Of a stretch of DNA of 64,000 nt, positions 61,723-64,000 are shown piece after piece; position 1 is the first letter of the stretch, and each line of letters begins with the position of its first letter. The notes beneath the pieces are model-generated. The model was not told where the DNA came from and ran no database searches. It worked only from the letters and a program-made list of their open reading frames with translations. Both the position numbers and the translations under genes were made by a program. This DNA is from JAAYHV01 sp964400515 (GTDB lineage Bacteria; Bacillota; Clostridia; Peptostreptococcales; Anaerovoracaceae), in contig CAYNTJ010000008.1 in assembly GCA_964400515.1 (NCBI GenBank), positions 48,944 through 112,943 on the forward strand, given 5' to 3'.

Positions 61723-62619
61723 ATGGCACAGATAATTGAAAGTATACCAAATATCAGTAATGGTAGGGACAAGGAAGTAGTTGAAGCTTGTGTAGACCAA
61801 ATAAGAAACACCGAAGGCTGTAAATTGTTAAACTATTCTTCGGATCCCGACCACAACAGAACTGTAATAACCTATATCGGGGATGCAAAGGCAGTGGAAG
61901 AAGCTAGTGTTAAACTGGCAAAAAAAGCTGTTGAATTAATTGATTTAACCAAGCATCAGGGAGAACATCCAAGAATGGGTGCGGTGGATGTAATGCCGTT
62001 TGTTCCGATTAAAGATTGTACTGTGGAGGATTGTATTGAGTTGTCAAAGGTTGTCGGTGAAAGAATCGCAAAAGAAGCAGATTTACCGGTCTTCCTTTAT
62101 GAGCATTCTGCTACGGCAGAGCACAGAAAAAATCTGGCAAAGATAAGAAAAGGTCAATTTGAGGGAATGGCAGAAAAGGTAAAAGATGAATTATGGATTC
62201 CTGATTTTGGAGGACAAAGAATTCATGAAACCGCAGGTACGGTGGCAGTTGGAGCAAGACCTCCCCTTGTGGCATATAATATAAATCTAGATACCGATGA
62301 CCTTGAAATAGCAAAAAAAATAGCCGGTATTATTCGAGAGGCTAAAGGTGGATTTAAAGATGTTAAGGCCATGGGCTTCATGCTGGAAAACAGAAATATT
62401 GCCCAGGTTTCTATCAACATGACTAATTATGAACAAACACCGCTTTACAGAGTTACAGAGCTGGTAAAGATTGAAGCTGCAAGATATGGGGTAAAAGTAA
62501 TAGGAACAGAGGTAATAGGCCTTTGTCCAATGAAGGCTTTGATAGATGCTGCAGAATATTATTTACAAATTGAAAATTTTAACTTTAATGACCAAGTGCT
62601 TGAAAACTATCTGATTTAG
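61723..62619 (+). CDS. ftcD: Glutamate formimidoyltransferase
   Basis: Transfers the formimino group from formiminoglutamate to tetrahydrofolate, releasing glutamate. ESIPNISNGRDKEVVEA opens the protein, followed by SSDPDHNRTVITYIG, HPRMGAVDVMPFVP and FGGQRIHETAGTVAVGARPPLVAYN. At 298 aa it is the stand-alone bacterial form of the FTCD N-terminal half. The ATG has AAGGAG 8 nt upstream; a GTG three codons earlier overlaps that site. It completes histidine to glutamate conversion. Confidence 0.95.
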   Translation: MAQIIESIPNISNGRDKEVVEACVDQIRNTEGCKLLNYSSDPDHNRTVITYIGDAKAVEEASVKLAKKAVELIDLTKHQGEHPRMGAVDVMPFVPIKDCTVEDCIELSKVVGERIAKEADLPVFLYEHSATAEHRKNLAKIRKGQFEGMAEKVKDELWIPDFGGQRIHETAGTVAVGARPPLVAYNINLDTDDLEIAKKIAGIIREAKGGFKDVKAMGFMLENRNIAQVSINMTNYEQTPLYRVTELVKIEAARYGVKVIGTEVIGLCPMKALIDAAEYYLQIENFNFNDQVLENYLI

Positions 62620-62633
62620 AAAAGGAGGGCTAT

Positions 62634-63299
62634 ATGGCTGAGAACGGAGGTTTTTCCGGAGAATTTTCGCTAACCGATGAGATTGCAAAAATAATAAGAG
62701 AAAGAATAATAAACGGCGAATATAAAATCGGAGAAAAGATAAAGGAAAGTCAAATAGCAGCAGAGTTAAAGGTGAGCAGAACACCGATTAGGGAGGCGTT
62801 TAAGATTCTTGAAGAGGAAGATTTGATCGATTATTATCCCTACCGAGGATGCTTTGCCAAGGGATTTACTAAAGAAGACATATATGATATTTATGCCGTT
62901 AGAAAGGCTTTGGAGGTCTTAGCTATCGAGTGGGCAGTGGAAAAAATCACTGATAAAGAAATTTCAGAATTAAAAGAGCAGTGTGACCTAATGGAATTTT
63001 ATACAACTCGTGGGGAAAGACAAAAAGTGTTGGAGATGAATAACGACTTTCATGAGGTGATATATAAAGCAACGGGCAGTAGATTTATAGTACAGGCTTT
63101 AAGATCTTATAAATCATATATCAACAGAAGTAAAAAAATGCTTTATTTTGACCAAAACTATCTTGCGGAAATATTATCAGAACACAGAAAAATAATTGAA
63201 GCTCTGGAAAAAAGGGATAAAGAGATGGCATCCAGTGCAATCAGTGAGCATTTGGAACATTCTCAAAAAAGAGCAGAAAAAATTTGGCATGTGGATTAA
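62634..63299 (+). CDS. GntR-family regulator with FCD domain, probable hut regulator
   Basis: A 221-aa transcription factor: winged-helix DNA-binding domain (about 10-75, with KESQIAAELKVSRTPIREAF) and an all-helical FCD ligand domain (about 80-215), where DFHEVIYKATGS and SEHRKIIEALEKRD provide His/Asp residues typical of metal and small-acid binding. It is last in the hut operon, replacing HutP or HutC seen elsewhere. It probably senses histidine, urocanate or a downstream product; ligand and sign of control are unknown. Confidence 0.9.
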   Translation: MAENGGFSGEFSLTDEIAKIIRERIINGEYKIGEKIKESQIAAELKVSRTPIREAFKILEEEDLIDYYPYRGCFAKGFTKEDIYDIYAVRKALEVLAIEWAVEKITDKEISELKEQCDLMEFYTTRGERQKVLEMNNDFHEVIYKATGSRFIVQALRSYKSYINRSKKMLYFDQNYLAEILSEHRKIIEALEKRDKEMASSAISEHLEHSQKRAEKIWHVD

Positions 63300-63305
63300 A
63301 GGCAA

Positions 63306-63335
63306 AGCCTGTAGCTTATAGCTACAGGCTATTTT
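63306..63335. terminator. Terminator at end of hut operon
   Basis: AGCCTGTAGC and GCTACAGGCT form a perfect 10-bp stem around TTATA, followed by ATTTTATT on the plus strand. The stop codon of the converging DUF2284 gene lies at its right edge. Confidence 0.88.
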
Positions 63336-63847
63336 ATTAAACCGGTTACCCTAATTATTATATCGGGATATTTTTTTCCTTGCTTTGCCCAAATTAATTT
63401 TAATCCGAACAGGTCATTAAGCAAAGTGGTAACATCTATCCCAAAGGCTTCCAAAGGGTATCTCATTATATCGATATGTCGACAGGGCTTGTTTTGCGGT
63501 CTCGTGCAGGAATTTTCGCCACATATAACGCAGGAATCCGCATAAAAAGCAAAGCTGCCCTTTTCTTTTTTTTCTTCTTCCAATATTAAATAATTCATTT
63601 CGTAAACGGTTTCCATATTCATTCTTTCGATTGCATCATCGCTTAAATTATCGGTTTCAAAAGCCCAAGCGTTTACGATTAAATCTTCTCTTCCCTCAAA
63701 GGCAATCCTTACATCAAAATCAAAGGGAGGGCAGCTCCACAGTTTGCCATAATTTGGGCAGTCCCTACAATAGCCTTCTATCCGATCGGGATCAAAGTGC
63801 TTAGAAACAACTTCGCTTAACTTTATTATTCCTCTGTGCTTTTCCAT
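63329..63847 (-). CDS. DUF2284 cysteine-rich putative metal-binding protein
   Basis: A 172-aa protein of the DUF2284 family, annotated as metal-binding with unknown function. Cysteine clusters are CRDCPNYGKLWSCPPFDFD near residue 27 and CVICGENSCTRPQNKPCRH in the middle; these should coordinate iron-sulfur or zinc. A C-terminal alpha/beta part (YPLEAFGIDVTTLLNDLFGL) follows. It converges on the hut operon and is the last gene seen; context gives no firm role. Confidence 0.83.
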   Translation of the reverse strand: MEKHRGIIKLSEVVSKHFDPDRIEGYCRDCPNYGKLWSCPPFDFDVRIAFEGREDLIVNAWAFETDNLSDDAIERMNMETVYEMNYLILEEEKKEKGSFAFYADSCVICGENSCTRPQNKPCRHIDIMRYPLEAFGIDVTTLLNDLFGLKLIWAKQGKKYPDIIIRVTGLIK

Positions 63848-64000
63848 ATTCTTCCCCCATCAATCAGTAATTGATAAATCCCTTTAATTATATTATCAAA
63901 GGTGGAGTTAATTCAATATTTATGATAAAATAATTTAAAAAGATATTGAGACTAACTATATGAAGTCAAGTGCTTTTTAAAGAAAAAAATTAGTTGTATT
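63848..64000. other. Right-edge intergenic sequence
   Basis: AT-rich, starting with the GGGGGAAG ribosome binding site of the DUF2284 gene on the minus strand. A six-codon frame at 63960 (MKSSAF) ends quickly and is not convincing. Nothing else is recognisable. Confidence 0.4.

Noticed and set aside
1..64000. rRNA, tRNA, tmRNA, CRISPR, prophage or IS
   Set aside because: No convincing signature was found by reading; a covariance-model scan would be needed to exclude small RNAs.
63901..64000. Short frame MKSSAF and A/T-rich inverted repeats at the right edge
   Set aside because: The frame ends after six codons and the repeats are too weak to support a feature.

Overview
The window is the replication-origin region of a low-GC, anaerobic Gram-positive bacterium, most likely Clostridia or Tissierellia. 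Four things point there: the rpmH-rnpA-yidD-yidC-jag-mnmE-mnmG-rsmG-parA-parB cluster facing dnaA-dnaN-recF; DnaD-type replication proteins with no DnaT-type primosome; oxygen-sensitive enzymes (an FeFe hydrogenase, cobalamin-dependent methionine synthase, a DUF39/NIL-ferredoxin homocysteine route); and strong AGGAGG ribosome binding sites with TTGACA/TATAAT promoters. No rRNA, tRNA, CRISPR array, transposase or prophage gene was recognised.

Left arm (1-28096), almost entirely on the minus strand and reading away from the origin. From the origin outward: rpmH, rnpA, yidD, yidC and khpB (jag); a terminator; mnmE, mnmG and rsmG; two perfect parS sites; then parA, parB, a gdpP-like c-di-AMP phosphodiesterase without its membrane anchor, rplI, dnaB, a DnaD protein with a DnaC-like tail, an M23 peptidase, a DivIC/FtsB protein, rnmV, rsmA, an LTA-synthase-like protein and a GNAT acetyltransferase. 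A lone plus-strand aroB separates this from a second minus-strand run: RND permease, AI-2E-type permease, rho, yqhQ, prmC and a truncated ddl.

Origin (about 28100-29898). DnaA boxes lie upstream of dnaA, one of them inside the dnaA promoter. A probable unwinding site lies in the dnaA-dnaN gap: a DnaA-box-like TTTTCCACA, a C-run, TACTAC-type DnaA-trios and an AT-rich stretch.

Right arm. dnaN and recF are followed by a six-gene minus-strand methionine operon behind a SAM-I riboswitch with a clear terminator. It encodes homocysteine formation (DUF39 protein, NIL-ferredoxin, UPF0280 protein), 5-methyl-THF supply (metF) and a split cobalamin methionine synthase (metH plus a separate reactivation-domain gene). 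gyrB-gyrA follow with an RsbW-like anti-sigma factor, a SigB/F-type sigma factor and trpS. Next come a formate/nitrite-type channel, a large secreted LRR/fibronectin-repeat protein, plsC, cysK, a DUF2148 protein with an alpha/beta hydrolase, dtd, rpsF-ssb-rpsR and a monomeric FeFe hydrogenase.

The last 8 kb is a histidine-utilisation operon: hutH, hutU, hutI, separate cyclodeaminase and formimidoyltransferase genes, and a GntR/FCD regulator. Matching palindromes lie in the hutH leader. It would convert histidine to glutamate and load the one-carbon unit on tetrahydrofolate, the cofactor pool that metF/metH draw on. A cysteine-rich DUF2284 protein closes the window.

The most distinctive points are the DnaD/DnaC-N composite with no AAA+ helicase loader beside it, the soluble GdpP, the sigma/anti-sigma pair in the gyrase operon without RsbV, the riboswitch-controlled homocysteine-methionine operon at the origin, and the self-contained hut operon with candidate operators.
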